In this document: positions 34,890-45,663 of the stretch, piece after piece
Layout: each line of letters opens with the position of its first letter
Numbering within the stretch: position 1 is the first letter of the stretch
NCBI GenBank assembly: GCA_016712535.1
Contig: JADJQW010000002.1
Location: 2,294,001-2,358,000, forward strand
Reading direction: 5' to 3'
Length of the DNA: 64,000 bases
Source: Flavobacteriales bacterium
Lineage (GTDB): Bacteria > Bacteroidota > Bacteroidia > Flavobacteriales_F > PHOS-HE28
Made by a program: the position numbers and the translations under genes
The notes under the pieces: model-generated
The model's database searches: none
The model's input: the letters and a program-made list of their open reading frames with translations, nothing else
What the model was told of the DNA's origin: nothing

Positions 34890-35755
34890 GGGATAGTCTG
34901 CTTCACGGTCCCGCACGTCATCATCATGCTCCCATAGAACGGGTTCTTGATCGGCTTCTCCATGCTCAGCCAGTTGGCGCCTCCCTCGTACATGGGGCAG
35001 TGATCGTAGTAGACCGGATCCGGGCGCGGCGCGACCTTCACCAGCGTCAGCATGTGCGGTGAGAGTTCGGCGAAGGCCTTGCGCTGCGCGTGGATGTCCG
35101 TCTTCGATGCAATGCCCGCACTGGTGCTCGCCATCGGCTCCATCACCTGCATCCACACGCCATGCAACTCGGGACCCATGCGCTCCATCTGCACGGCCTT
35201 CACCGCACTGGACAACGCGGCGGCTTGCACTGCAGCGGTTTTCGCATCCGATGCTACCAGCGCATCCTTCAACGCGAAGTAGGCCGTGAAGAGCGCGTTG
35301 AACTGGTCGGACTTGGGGTTCATCGGCTTCTGTGCGGCAAGGGAGTCTGGCGTGGCGGTGCCTTCTTGTGCATGACCGTCGTGGCCCATGGAAGCGGTGG
35401 CCAGCGGTGCCTTCTTGAAGCTGCGCTCGTACTGGCAACAGCCGGGCAGCGCGGCGTAGGCAGCATCGGGCGCCAAGAACTTCTCACTGTCGTATCCAGC
35501 TTGCGCGATGCGCTTCAGCACAGCATCCACGGTGGTGCGCTTGGCGTCGATGGTGATGCGCGCGGTCTTCGCCTCCACGTCCCAATCGGCTTCGGCCTCG
35601 CCCTTCACGTAGGCCACCTTCTCGATGGTCTTCTCGCACATGGGGCAATCGCCGTCCACGCGCAGGGTCGTGGTCTGGGCGTTCTTCATTTGTGCGCTGC
35701 AGCTCGAAAGAAGGAGCACGGTACTCATGATGGCAAATAGGTTCTTGGTGATCAT
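34886..35755 (-). CDS. HMA plus DUF3347 copper-binding lipoprotein
   Basis: The 289-residue protein has a lipobox (VLLLSSCSAQ), an HMA domain with the loop GDCPMCEKTIE (about residues 36-46), a His/Gly linker (MGHDGHAQEG) and a DUF3347 domain (QFNALFTAYFALKDALVASD, then YYDHCPMYEGGANWLS and a Met/Cys end MMMTCGTV). DUF3347 occurs in periplasmic copper-binding proteins and at the C-terminus of CusB-type adaptors. It probably passes copper to the oxidase, with which it overlaps by four bases, or takes it from CopA. Confidence 0.87.
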   Translation of the reverse strand: MITKNLFAIMSTVLLLSSCSAQMKNAQTTTLRVDGDCPMCEKTIEKVAYVKGEAEADWDVEAKTARITIDAKRTTVDAVLKRIAQAGYDSEKFLAPDAAYAALPGCCQYERSFKKAPLATASMGHDGHAQEGTATPDSLAAQKPMNPKSDQFNALFTAYFALKDALVASDAKTAAVQAAALSSAVKAVQMERMGPELHGVWMQVMEPMASTSAGIASKTDIHAQRKAFAELSPHMLTLVKVAPRPDPVYYDHCPMYEGGANWLSMEKPIKNPFYGSMMMTCGTVKQTIP

Positions 35756-35782
35756 CTGTTCAAGTGTTTGTTGCGCGAGCGC

Positions 35783-36166
35783 TCAATGGCGGCGCTGGGC
35801 TTCTTCCTTCGTTGGCGGCGCGATGGTCTTTCCTGTTCGTTCGTATTGGCAGCACATCGGCCGAGCCGCGTAGGCTTCGTCGGTGGCGATGAACCGCTCA
35901 TTGTCGTATCCAGCCTGTGCGATGCGCTGCAGCACCACACCAGCGCTGGTCTCCGTGCTGTCGAAGGTGATGGTGGCCTTGCGCGTGGTGCGGTCCCAAT
36001 CCACTTCGGAGACATTCTCCTTCAGGCCCGCTTCCTCGATGGTCTCTTCGCACATGCTGCAATTGCCGTTCACCAATACCTCGGTAGTGGCGGCGTTGGG
36101 GATGGTGGAGCAACTCGCCAAAAGAAGCGTCAGAACCAGTGCAGGTATGCTGTTCGAGGGTTTCAT
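35783..36166 (-). CDS. Small HMA-domain lipoprotein
   Basis: The 127-residue protein has a lipobox (LTLLLASCSTI) and one HMA domain with the loop GNCSMCEETIEEAGL and VDWDRTTRKATITFDST. Near the end is a Cys pair, PMCCQYERT, matched in the next gene by GCCQYERS, so the two arose by duplication. It should bind Cu(I) at the periplasmic face. It lies 10 bases downstream of copA and 27 bases upstream of the HMA-DUF3347 gene. Confidence 0.82.
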   Translation of the reverse strand: MKPSNSIPALVLTLLLASCSTIPNAATTEVLVNGNCSMCEETIEEAGLKENVSEVDWDRTTRKATITFDSTETSAGVVLQRIAQAGYDNERFIATDEAYAARPMCCQYERTGKTIAPPTKEEAQRRH

Positions 36167-36176
36167 GTTCGTGATG

Positions 36177-38612
36177 TCAAGGTCTGGCGTCGAGGCGGGT
36201 CCATTTCAAACGCAGGCTGTTGCTTACCACGCTTACGCTGCTGAGCGCCATGGCCGCACCGGCGATCATGGGGTCCAGAACGAAACCGTTGATGGGGTAG
36301 AGCACACCGGCCGCGATGGGGATACCGAGCACGTTGTAGATGAAGGCCCAGAAGAGATTCTGGCGGATGAAGGCAACGGTCTTGCGGGAGAGGGTGATGG
36401 CACGCGGAATGGCGTTGAGGTCTGAGCTGATGAGCGTCATGCGGGCCACGTCCATAGCGATATCGCTACCCTGACCCATGGCGATGCTCACGTCGGCCTT
36501 GGCCAATGCCTCGCTGTCGTTGATACCATCGCCTACCATGGCCACCACATGCCCTTGTTGCTGCAACCCGGTAACGAATGCGGCTTTGTCCTTGGGCAGC
36601 ACTTCACTACGGAAGTCATCTATGCCCACGGCTTTGGCGACAGCTTGTGCGGTGCGTCGCGAGTCACCCGTTTGCATGAAGACTTTGATGCCCGTGCTCT
36701 TCAGCCGCGCGATGGCCTGCACCGAGCTGGGCTTGATGCGGTCGGCAATGGCCACCGCAGCCCTCACACGTTGCTCATCGGCCACCCATACCACGGTGCG
36801 TGCGGCTTCCTGCCAAGTCCGTTCCTTTTCCACGTAGGTGCCGTCCACACGGATGCCTTTCTCTTCGAGCAGACGCCTGTTGCCAACACTCCACACAGTA
36901 CCATCAACTTTCGCATGCACGCCCTTGCCTGTCAGGCTCTCGAAGCCCTCAACGAAAGAGGGTTGCAGCGTTCTGTGCGCATGGAGGTAACGCACCACGG
37001 CTTCCGCCAAGGGGTGCTCCGACCGTGACTCGATGGCCAGCAACGCGCTCTCGACCGAGGTATCGTCCAAGCCGATGGCATCGACCACCTCGGGCTTTCC
37101 TTCGGTAATGGTGCCGGTCTTGTCCAGTACGATAGCGGTGATGCGCTTGGCGCGCTCCAGGCTGTCAGCGTCCTTGATGAGGATGCCGTTCTCCGCACCT
37201 TTCCCCATGCCCGCCATGATGGCCGTGGGCGTGGCCAGACCCAATGCGCATGGGCAGGCGACCACCAGTACCGTTACCAAGGCGAGCAAGCCCTGCGTGA
37301 AGGCATGTTCCGCACCGAAAATCCACCACACGCTGGCGCTGAGGAGGGCGATGCCGATGACCATGGGCACGAACACAGAAGCGATGCGGTCCACTAACTT
37401 CTGCACGGGCGCCTTGCTCCCCTGCGCATCTTGCACCGTGCGCACGATCTGCCCCAACAGCGTGGCGGCACCTACTTTTTCGGCACGCATACGCAAGCTG
37501 CCCTTTTGATTGATGGTGCCTGCCAGAAGCTTCGCGCCTGTGGTCTTCTCGACGGCTATCGGTTCGCCACTGATCATACTCTCATCCACATAGCTCTCGC
37601 CGCTTACCACCTCACCGTCCACAGCGATGCTCTCGCCGGGGCGCACCACCAGGATGTCGTCCACGTTCACATCGGCGATAGGCACCTCCATGGTGGCACC
37701 GTTCTTCTGTTCGCGAAGCACGGTGTTGGGCCGCAGGCCCATGAGCTTTTTGATGGCGCTGCTGGTTCCGGCCTTGGCCCGTTCCTCCAAGAACTTTCCG
37801 AGAAGGATGAACGTGATGACCACTGCTGCGGCCTCGAAGTACACATGGGGTTGCAGTCCGCGACCGGTCCAGAACGAAGGGTAGGCCGTGTTGAACACGC
37901 TGAACACATAGGCTACACCGGTGCTCAGGGCCACCAGTGTGTCCATATTCGCACTGCGGTGCTTCGCCTGCTTCCAGGCGTTGATGAAGAACTGCCTGCC
38001 GAACACGAGCACCACTGGCGTACTCAAGGCCCACATGGCGAAGTTGGCCCAGGGTTCGTGCATGAGGAACATGCCGATGACCACCAAGGGCACGCTGAGT
38101 GCGACGGAAGCCCACAATCGCTTCTTCAATGCGACCCGCTGGACGCCTTGCACCTGTTCCAGATCAGCTTGTGCATCCTGCTCCGCACCGGTAAGCAGGT
38201 CGTATCCGATGCTTTGAATGGCGTTGCGCATGCGTTTCTCGTCCACCACGCCGGGCACGTATTCCACCTGCACGCTGCTGGTGGCGAGGTTCACGGCGGC
38301 CTTCAGCACACCGGGCTGGGCCAGCAGCATGCTCTCCACGCTGGCCACACAGCTCGCGCAGGTCATGCCGGTCACCGGGAATGTGCGTTTGAGCGTCGGC
38401 ACATCATAGCCATTGTCGCGTATGGCTTCCACCGCATGTTGCAAGGCTTCCACAGGTCGTTCGCTGGTAAGCACCGCGCGCCGGTTGTTCAGTTCCACAT
38501 GGTGCTCCGTTACTTCGGGTACCGTAGCAACGGCCTTGTCCACGATCAGGGCGCAATGCTCGCTGTCCATGTTGTCCACGGGTAACAGGAGCGTAGTGCT
38601 TTCGCTCGCCAT
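36177..38612 (-). CDS. copA: Copper-exporting P1B-type ATPase
   Basis: The 811-residue ATPase has two N-terminal HMA domains: the first lacks the CxxC (NMDSEHCALIV), the second is intact (GMTCASCVAS). Eight transmembrane helices follow, with the transport motif ACPCALGLATP, phosphorylation motif DKTGTITEG, the HP motif EHPLAEAV and the hinge MVGDGINDSEAL. The CPC motif with MxxSS-like late helices (MALSSVSVVSNSLRL) marks a Cu(I) exporter. It lies four bases after the tandem HMA gene in the same operon, which begins beyond a candidate palindromic operator. Confidence 0.95.
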   Translation of the reverse strand: MASESTTLLLPVDNMDSEHCALIVDKAVATVPEVTEHHVELNNRRAVLTSERPVEALQHAVEAIRDNGYDVPTLKRTFPVTGMTCASCVASVESMLLAQPGVLKAAVNLATSSVQVEYVPGVVDEKRMRNAIQSIGYDLLTGAEQDAQADLEQVQGVQRVALKKRLWASVALSVPLVVIGMFLMHEPWANFAMWALSTPVVLVFGRQFFINAWKQAKHRSANMDTLVALSTGVAYVFSVFNTAYPSFWTGRGLQPHVYFEAAAVVITFILLGKFLEERAKAGTSSAIKKLMGLRPNTVLREQKNGATMEVPIADVNVDDILVVRPGESIAVDGEVVSGESYVDESMISGEPIAVEKTTGAKLLAGTINQKGSLRMRAEKVGAATLLGQIVRTVQDAQGSKAPVQKLVDRIASVFVPMVIGIALLSASVWWIFGAEHAFTQGLLALVTVLVVACPCALGLATPTAIMAGMGKGAENGILIKDADSLERAKRITAIVLDKTGTITEGKPEVVDAIGLDDTSVESALLAIESRSEHPLAEAVVRYLHAHRTLQPSFVEGFESLTGKGVHAKVDGTVWSVGNRRLLEEKGIRVDGTYVEKERTWQEAARTVVWVADEQRVRAAVAIADRIKPSSVQAIARLKSTGIKVFMQTGDSRRTAQAVAKAVGIDDFRSEVLPKDKAAFVTGLQQQGHVVAMVGDGINDSEALAKADVSIAMGQGSDIAMDVARMTLISSDLNAIPRAITLSRKTVAFIRQNLFWAFIYNVLGIPIAAGVLYPINGFVLDPMIAGAAMALSSVSVVSNSLRLKWTRLDARP

Positions 38613-38615
38613 GGC

Positions 38616-39044
38616 TCAGGCGGCATGCGGGATAAGCCCGTAGCCTGCGGGCTTCAGTGCGGCGAGCATGGCATCCAAGGACACCATCTCCCTTACCACT
38701 TCCACCTCGGCGGTTCCGTTGGGCTGGTCGATAACGGCACCCAATACCCCAGGTATGCGGTCAAGGATGATGCCCGCGCTCTTGGCACAACCAGCGCAGG
38801 TGATGCCAGTAGTGTTGAAGTGCAGTCGTTCGGTGGACACATCGTATCCAGCCAGTCTGACGGCGGCAACAGCTTCGCGTACAGCTTTTGCGGGTGTTTC
38901 GCTGGAGATGGTAGCGCGTTGGGTACCGAGGTCAACTTGTGCGTCAGTAACGCCAGCCGTTGCTTGCAGGGCTTGTTGTATGCGAAGTGCGCAATGGGCG
39001 CTGTTCACATTAAGGAGTGGCAGAGTGATGTTCAGGGTGTTCAT
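38616..39044 (-). CDS. Tandem HMA-domain protein
   Basis: The 142-residue protein lacks a signal peptide, so it is cytoplasmic. It has two HMA-like domains: the first has only one Cys in the metal loop (NVNSAHCALRIQQ), the second the full GITCAGCAKSAG. This arrangement (degenerate then intact) repeats that of the CopA N-terminus next to it, so the gene looks like a detached copy of the CopA metal-binding region. It probably serves as a copper chaperone for CopA. It is the first gene after the AraC-type regulator and lies downstream of a short perfect palindrome. Confidence 0.8.
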   Translation of the reverse strand: MNTLNITLPLLNVNSAHCALRIQQALQATAGVTDAQVDLGTQRATISSETPAKAVREAVAAVRLAGYDVSTERLHFNTTGITCAGCAKSAGIILDRIPGVLGAVIDQPNGTAEVEVVREMVSLDAMLAALKPAGYGLIPHAA

Positions 39045-39082
39045 GGCTATGTCCGGTTTACGATGACAAAGTTCTGGGCACC

Positions 39083-39093
39083 CCTCGCCGAGG
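39083..39093. promoter_or_regulatory. Palindrome before the copper operon
   Basis: CCTCGCCGAGG is a perfect inverted repeat with a one-base centre, located 39 bases upstream of the tandem HMA start in the 92-base gap after the regulator gene. It is a candidate operator. AraC proteins more often bind direct repeats, so the assignment is tentative. Confidence 0.3.
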
Positions 39094-39136
39094 TAGTTAC
39101 AGGATGATGGATAAGTGTTACATCAGGCATCGTTCG

Positions 39137-39712
39137 CTAGCGCACTTTGTCCAACGCATTGCGGCGTTCTGCACCAATTCGCTTGAAGTGGGTAGGGCTG
39201 TGTCCCACGAATTGGGCGAACTGGTTGCTGAGGTGTTGCACGCTACTGTAACCGAGCTCATCGGCTATTTGCGCAACGCTCAACTCATCATACACCAAGA
39301 GTTCCTTCGCCCGTTCAATGCGCAGGAGGTTGTGATATCGTTCGAGGGTGGTCCCTTCCACTTCGGAGAATAGCTTGCTCAGCCCTGAATACTCCGCATT
39401 CATGGCGCTAGCCAGCCACTCGCTAAGCTTAACATTCGCGCGTGTCAGTGCGCTGGAACGCACATGTTCACGGAGGACGCCTTTGATCTGCTCCACCGTC
39501 CGGGCTTGTTTGCTTTCGATCAATTCGAAACCCAGGCGTTTCAAACCCTTCTCCAGCTCTGCTCGCTCGCGAGTTTTCAGTGGACGGTCAAGGATCACTT
39601 GACCAAGCATGATCGACACATATTGGAGGCCTGAACCGATCAATAGGTTGCTCACCGCCGTTGTGCAGCGGTCGCAGACCATGTTCCGTATGTAGATCTT
39701 CTTGCTCAGCAT
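39137..39712 (-). CDS. AraC-family regulator with N-terminal HMA-like sensor
   Basis: The 191-residue protein has an N-terminal ferredoxin-like domain with a metal loop (YIRNMVCDRCTTAV; Cys13 and Cys16) and strands like an HMA domain, then a C-terminal AraC DNA-binding domain with two helix-turn-helices (LSKLFSEVEGTTLERYHN and LSVAQIADELGYSSVQHLSN, ending FAQFVGHSPTHFKR). It is oriented with the copper operon and separated from it by 92 bases. A direct Cu(I)-sensing activator is the natural reading, in place of the CueR or CusR regulators of proteobacteria. The sensor function is inference from the loop and context. Confidence 0.85.
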   Translation of the reverse strand: MLSKKIYIRNMVCDRCTTAVSNLLIGSGLQYVSIMLGQVILDRPLKTRERAELEKGLKRLGFELIESKQARTVEQIKGVLREHVRSSALTRANVKLSEWLASAMNAEYSGLSKLFSEVEGTTLERYHNLLRIERAKELLVYDELSVAQIADELGYSSVQHLSNQFAQFVGHSPTHFKRIGAERRNALDKVR

Positions 39713-39748
39713 GGCTATGAATGGGGAAGCGATCTGATGCGGTGATCA

Positions 39749-39776
39749 GGGGAGGCACCCGGCAGGTTGCCTCCCC
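39749..39776. terminator. Hairpin between the T9SS gene and the AraC gene
   Basis: GGGGAGGCA (39749-39757) pairs with TGCCTCCCC (39768-39776) around a 10-base loop, in the gap between two minus-strand genes. It can end transcription of the T9SS thioredoxin-like gene before the regulator. The following T-run is weak on both strands, so efficiency is uncertain. Confidence 0.5.
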
Positions 39777-39825
39777 CTTTCACCAACCCCGGCCAGCTTG
39801 CGCGGCTCGAAGGCATACATATCCA

Positions 39826-40566
39826 TTACTGCTTCTCAAAACGAGCGGTACCCGACTCCCCCTTGCCGTTCGATAGCCGGATCACGTAGGCTCCATCGGG
39901 GAGCATTCCAATGTCCAGTTTCTGGTTGACCAGCGCACCGGCAAGCACCTCCTTACCGCTCGCGTCCAGCACGGTAGCATTCGTCCACGCACCACCGGCG
40001 ATCGTGATCAGGTCCCTGGCCGGGTTCGGGCTTATGCCGACCATGGTGGCGGCCTGCTCGTTCACGCCGACGCCGGCATTCAGTGCCGCGTTGACCGCAG
40101 CGATGATGACCGGATCGTCGCTATTGCTATGTCCAACTTCGCTGTAGAACACGGTGTGGTCCGCACCACCAACAACGGCGATCGTGGGCATGCCCATGCC
40201 GCCATAGTGCGTGGTCTGTGCGCTTATGCCTGCGAACACCGTGTGCGAAAAGCTGTTGGTGCTCTTCCAGTTGTTCATCTGCGTGCAGGTGATGGCGTTC
40301 GTGAAACCTATGCTGTAGAGCTTCACGCGACTGGGGTCGCTCACGTTAGGGAGGACATTGGTCAGCAGGCTGTTGGCCGAAGTCACACAGGGCTGGCAGC
40401 CCATCATCACCAGTTCGATGATCACCACATCGCCCGCTTCCAACTCGGTGAAGAGGTTATGGGACATGCCATCGCAATCGTTCGCGGTGAAATCAAGGGC
40501 AGTGGTCTGGGCAATGCCCGAAAGAGCGAAAGCCGAGGCGGTCAGGACGGAGAAGAGCTTTTTCAT
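39826..40566 (-). CDS. T9SS-exported thioredoxin-like protein
   Basis: The 246-residue protein (start at the second ATG, MKKLFS) has a signal peptide (FSVLTASAFALSGIAQ), a thioredoxin-like domain (about 25-165) with the redox pair GCQPC, a cis-Pro region in GMGMPTIAVVGG, and a type A T9SS sorting domain (GISPNPARDLITIAGG, then MLPDGAYVIRLSNGKG). It should be placed on or beyond the outer membrane and could reduce or isomerise disulfides of secreted copper proteins. It lies 40 bases downstream of the second multicopper oxidase and is probably cotranscribed with it. Confidence 0.85.
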   Translation of the reverse strand: MKKLFSVLTASAFALSGIAQTTALDFTANDCDGMSHNLFTELEAGDVVIIELVMMGCQPCVTSANSLLTNVLPNVSDPSRVKLYSIGFTNAITCTQMNNWKSTNSFSHTVFAGISAQTTHYGGMGMPTIAVVGGADHTVFYSEVGHSNSDDPVIIAAVNAALNAGVGVNEQAATMVGISPNPARDLITIAGGAWTNATVLDASGKEVLAGALVNQKLDIGMLPDGAYVIRLSNGKGESGTARFEKQ

Positions 40567-40605
40567 GTACATGTTGTTTTGGGTTGAGTTGGTTGTTCCG
40601 TCGTG

Positions 40606-42357
40606 TCAAGGTTGAACGATGAAGGTGGCCGAGTACTGCTGGCCATCGCGTGTTGGGACCTGCACAGCGTAGAGGCCCGCTGCCAAGGACGGTGGAAGTA
40701 TGCGAGCCATGCCGTCCATGAAGGACGTGGAGCCTGCGTGTACGATGCGGCCGGAAGCATCGCGCAGCAACACATCGAGCTTCCCGTTCAAGCGGGCAGC
40801 ACGCAGGTTCAAGCTTCCGTTGCTGAAAGGCTGCGGCCATACTTGCAATTTGTCCAGCTCCGCGCCAGTCTCGCCGATCGCATTGGCGTCGATCACCAGG
40901 AACTGGCCCATCATGCCCTCATCCTCGTGCATCAGCAAGTGGCAGTGGTACATGTAAGGCATCTCTGGATCGGCGAAGTCATCGAAGCGTGTGATCACGC
41001 GCGCACTGCCCATGGAGGGCACGAAGACCACATCCTTCCAGCCGGTCTCCCAATCTTCCGGTGGCCCGCCGTTGCGGTCCAGGATGTTGAACTGGATATC
41101 GTGGATGTGGATGGGGTGGCCCACCATGGTGTTGTTGGTGAACTCCCAGATCTCGGTGGCGCCTAGTTGCACTACTTCGTTGTCCACCTCCATGTCGAAG
41201 AGCGCTCCATCGATGAGGAAGGGCCCTTCGATCATCTCCATCGGCATCATTCCCTCCGGCTCGAAGATGAACGAGCGCGTCACATCCACATCGGCTTCGT
41301 TGTAGGGCACCACGGGCGCCAGTGCGGAAGGAATCGTGGTGATCGGGTCGGCCGTGGGTGCTCCAACGCTGAAGCTGAGCAATGCGAAGTCTGCGCCGTT
41401 CAATGCGTTGTCGTTATAGCCATCCAGCGTGGCCATACCATTGCCCACCTCGGCCGCGCCGATGACGCCGTTGGGCAGTTCACTGTTGTAGGCCATCATG
41501 TCGAAGCTGTTGCCCTGCAAACCGCCCAGGTCTACGAGCAGTTCCACGCGCTCGCCCGGCATCAGGCGCAAGCGGGTCTTGGGCACAGGGGCGGCCAGCA
41601 GACCGCCATCGGTGCCGATCACCTGGAATGGCATGTTGTTCTCGAAGCCGATCAGGAACGTGCGTTCGCTCGATCCGTTCAAGCAGCGCAAGCGCACCAC
41701 TTGGGCGGGCACTTCAGCAAGGGGTTGCCGTACTCCGTTCACCACTATTACGCTGTCCAAGCCAGTATGTACCGAAAGCATGCCGCCCACGATGGCCTTG
41801 GTTTGAAGGATCAAGGGGATGTCATCCACGCCATAGGTACGTGGCAGTTCCATGGCGGCCTCCAGGGCATCCCGCACGATGATCATGCCCGCAGCGCCCA
41901 TGGTCACTTGGTAATCGGTAAGACCATGGCCGTGCGGATGGTACCAGAAGGTGCTGGCGCGGTCGAGCACTGTGAAGCTGGGGCTCCATGTGGTGTTCGG
42001 ATAGATCAACGAGTGCGGGCCACCATCATTCTCTGCGCTCACATGCAGCCCATGCCAGTGCGTGGTGGTGAGGTCTGGCAAGGTGTTGGTCACGTTCAAC
42101 GTCACGGCCTGCCCTTGGTCCAACATGATCGTTGGACCGAGAAGATCGCCGTTGTACCCGTATGTGGGCACAACTTCGCCGGGATGGAACTCCCAGGTGC
42201 CCTCTTGCAGCGTGAGCTGGATGTCGGTTCCGGTGAGTACCGGAGGTACGGGTAGTGGCGGTTGTGCGCTACTGAACAGCACGAATGCCAGACAAACGTA
42301 GACAGCGAACAAGCGCGGGAACAGAAGCAGGGCCGAGTGAGCTGATCTGAGAACCAT
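40606..42357 (-). CDS. T9SS-exported multicopper oxidase (CueO/bilirubin oxidase-like)
   Basis: The 583-residue protein has a signal region (FAVYVCLAFVLFSSAQ), three cupredoxin domains with the four copper motifs (THWHGLHV, WYHPHGHG, HPIHIHDIQF and MYHCHLLMHEDEGMMG) and a T9SS sorting domain (VWPQPFSNGSLNL, then LAAGLYAVQVPTRDGQ). The motif forms fit CueO/bilirubin-oxidase-like enzymes. It can oxidise Cu(I) or phenolic substrates at the cell surface. It differs from the oxidase at 32571-34889 in having no Met-rich region and no barrel fusion, so the two represent separate acquisitions rather than a recent duplication. Confidence 0.9.
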   Translation of the reverse strand: MVLRSAHSALLLFPRLFAVYVCLAFVLFSSAQPPLPVPPVLTGTDIQLTLQEGTWEFHPGEVVPTYGYNGDLLGPTIMLDQGQAVTLNVTNTLPDLTTTHWHGLHVSAENDGGPHSLIYPNTTWSPSFTVLDRASTFWYHPHGHGLTDYQVTMGAAGMIIVRDALEAAMELPRTYGVDDIPLILQTKAIVGGMLSVHTGLDSVIVVNGVRQPLAEVPAQVVRLRCLNGSSERTFLIGFENNMPFQVIGTDGGLLAAPVPKTRLRLMPGERVELLVDLGGLQGNSFDMMAYNSELPNGVIGAAEVGNGMATLDGYNDNALNGADFALLSFSVGAPTADPITTIPSALAPVVPYNEADVDVTRSFIFEPEGMMPMEMIEGPFLIDGALFDMEVDNEVVQLGATEIWEFTNNTMVGHPIHIHDIQFNILDRNGGPPEDWETGWKDVVFVPSMGSARVITRFDDFADPEMPYMYHCHLLMHEDEGMMGQFLVIDANAIGETGAELDKLQVWPQPFSNGSLNLRAARLNGKLDVLLRDASGRIVHAGSTSFMDGMARILPPSLAAGLYAVQVPTRDGQQYSATFIVQP

Positions 42358-42428
42358 ACGGATATAGTGGTTGTAGGATGAACGGACAAAGCGCGCAACG
42401 ATCCGTGCGCACCGAGCACATTAAGCTC

Positions 42429-42884
42429 CTACACCCGCAACACCCCTAGCGCTGCCAGCCGTTGGCCTTGCACCAGCGGTGGCCCATGGTCTCGATGCAC
42501 CCAGAAAGGGTGCAGCACCGGCATCGATGCCCCGCAGCAACTCGCGCAGAACACGAACTCATCAACAGGGGCGGGAATACTTGTCCGTACCACCAACGTA
42601 TTGGGGCTATCCACCGCATCGGCCTTGTAGAAGATGCAGCAGTTGGTGCGTACATGTTCGCCCGTTCCATTCACATCCGGCGCATAACAGTTCACTGGCT
42701 CGAACCACGAGGTGATCATTCGACCACTGGTGGTGCAGTCCATACGATAAAGAGCCGGAACTAGCGCACTCCAGGCAAATAGCAACACTAAGCCAATGGC
42801 AGCTTTACGTTGTGCTCGGTGAGTGGCTGGGCTGAACAAAGCAATCACAAACGTAGGGATGCTGCGGCGCCCTAAAGCGCACAA
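42429..42884 (-). CDS. Cys-rich membrane-anchored hypothetical protein
   Basis: The 151-residue frame has one hydrophobic helix (AAIGLVLLFAWSALVPALY) and then many cysteines (DCTTSGR, NCYAPDV, TNCCIFYK, CASCCGAS). It lies in a copper region and could bind metal. It faintly resembles the Cys-rich HYC_CC_PP-type small proteins of Bacteroidota, but I cannot confirm this. The first 25 residues may precede the real start. It is upstream of the multicopper oxidase in the same direction. Confidence 0.5.
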   Translation of the reverse strand: MCALGRRSIPTFVIALFSPATHRAQRKAAIGLVLLFAWSALVPALYRMDCTTSGRMITSWFEPVNCYAPDVNGTGEHVRTNCCIFYKADAVDSPNTLVVRTSIPAPVDEFVFCASCCGASMPVLHPFWVHRDHGPPLVQGQRLAALGVLRV

Positions 42885-42999
42885 AAGCGCTCAAGGTTGG
42901 AAGGCAAGCTAGAACAAGGCGTGTGATCGAAGTACGCAAGTGCACCTATCCGATGGGTCGCATTCCTAGCTCCCACCGCGGTACGATCGTCCTTGTTCA

Positions 43000-44904
<1,905 letters not shown>

Positions 44905-44914
44905 GGTATGCTAC

Positions 44915-45154
44915 TCAATGCGTATGTCCATCGTCATGGCTGTGCCCCGCCGTGGTATCGTGCGCAGCCTCCTCGTGCGCGTGACCGGCGTCGTGGCTGT
45001 GGCCCTCGTGCTCGTCGTGACCTTCGGCGGCGTGGTCGGGGCCGTCACCTTCGGTGTGGGTGCCTTCCTTGGCGGTATCGTTGGCATTCTCAGCAGGCGC
45101 ACCGCAGGCGAAAAGGAATGCGGCGGCGAAGAGGGGAATAAGCGTGCGTTTCAT
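44915..45154 (-). CDS. His-rich lipoprotein
   Basis: This 79-residue lipoprotein starts at 45154 (MKRTLIPLFAAAFLFACG, lipobox at LFAC). After the Cys it consists almost entirely of His, Asp, Glu, Ala and Gly (EGHDEHEGHSHDAGHAH and GHSHDDGHTH), which makes it a strong binder of Zn(II) or similar ions. A longer frame through the mgtC gene is spurious. It lies between mgtC and cadA and probably buffers zinc outside the inner membrane. Confidence 0.75.
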   Translation of the reverse strand: MKRTLIPLFAAAFLFACGAPAENANDTAKEGTHTEGDGPDHAAEGHDEHEGHSHDAGHAHEEAAHDTTAGHSHDDGHTH

Positions 45155-45189
45155 GTTGATTTGGGTTTTGGGTTGTTGGTGTGAAATGT

Positions 45190-45660
45190 TCAGTCGTTGT
45201 TGTTGGTGCTGTCCTTGATGCGTTGTTTCCAGCGCACGTACCAGGTGCGGTGATGCAGGCTGATGAGGAAGTATACCAGCAGTGCGCCAGCGGCGGCAAT
45301 CACGAACATGTTGAGGCCCACGGCGACGCCGATGGCGGCGGTACACCAGATGGTGGCGGCCGTGGTAAGGCCCTTGGAGTAACCGCTGTTCGCATCCTTG
45401 TACACGATACCGGCTCCGAGGAAACCGATGCCCATGACCACGTTGGCCACAATGCGGGAGGTGGCGGCCACATCCTCCAAATGCCCACCAATGCTGGTGA
45501 AGAGCGCCGCGCCCACGCACACGCTGGCGTAAGTGCGGAGACCGGCGTCGCGACTGTGGCGCTCGCGATCATACCCCACCACCGCGCCCAGCACGGCCGC
45601 TATCAACAGCTTACTGGCGATGACCAGTTCCTCTTGGATGTCGATCGGATGGATCTCCAT
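45190..45660 (-). CDS. MgtC/SapB family membrane protein
   Basis: The 156-residue protein has four to five helices and MgtC landmarks: EELVIASKLLIAAVLGAVVG, YDRERHSRDAGLRTYASVCV, and GIGFLGAGIVYKDANSGYSK followed by TTAATIWCTAAIGVAVGL. MgtC proteins adjust ion homeostasis under Mg limitation and other stress. It ends in a charged tail (RWKQRIKDSTNNND). The gene lies three bases after the preceding one in the metal operon. A damaged relative is present at 25645-25980. Confidence 0.9.
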   Translation of the reverse strand: MEIHPIDIQEELVIASKLLIAAVLGAVVGYDRERHSRDAGLRTYASVCVGAALFTSIGGHLEDVAATSRIVANVVMGIGFLGAGIVYKDANSGYSKGLTTAATIWCTAAIGVAVGLNMFVIAAAGALLVYFLISLHHRTWYVRWKQRIKDSTNNND

Positions 45661-45663
45661 GGG

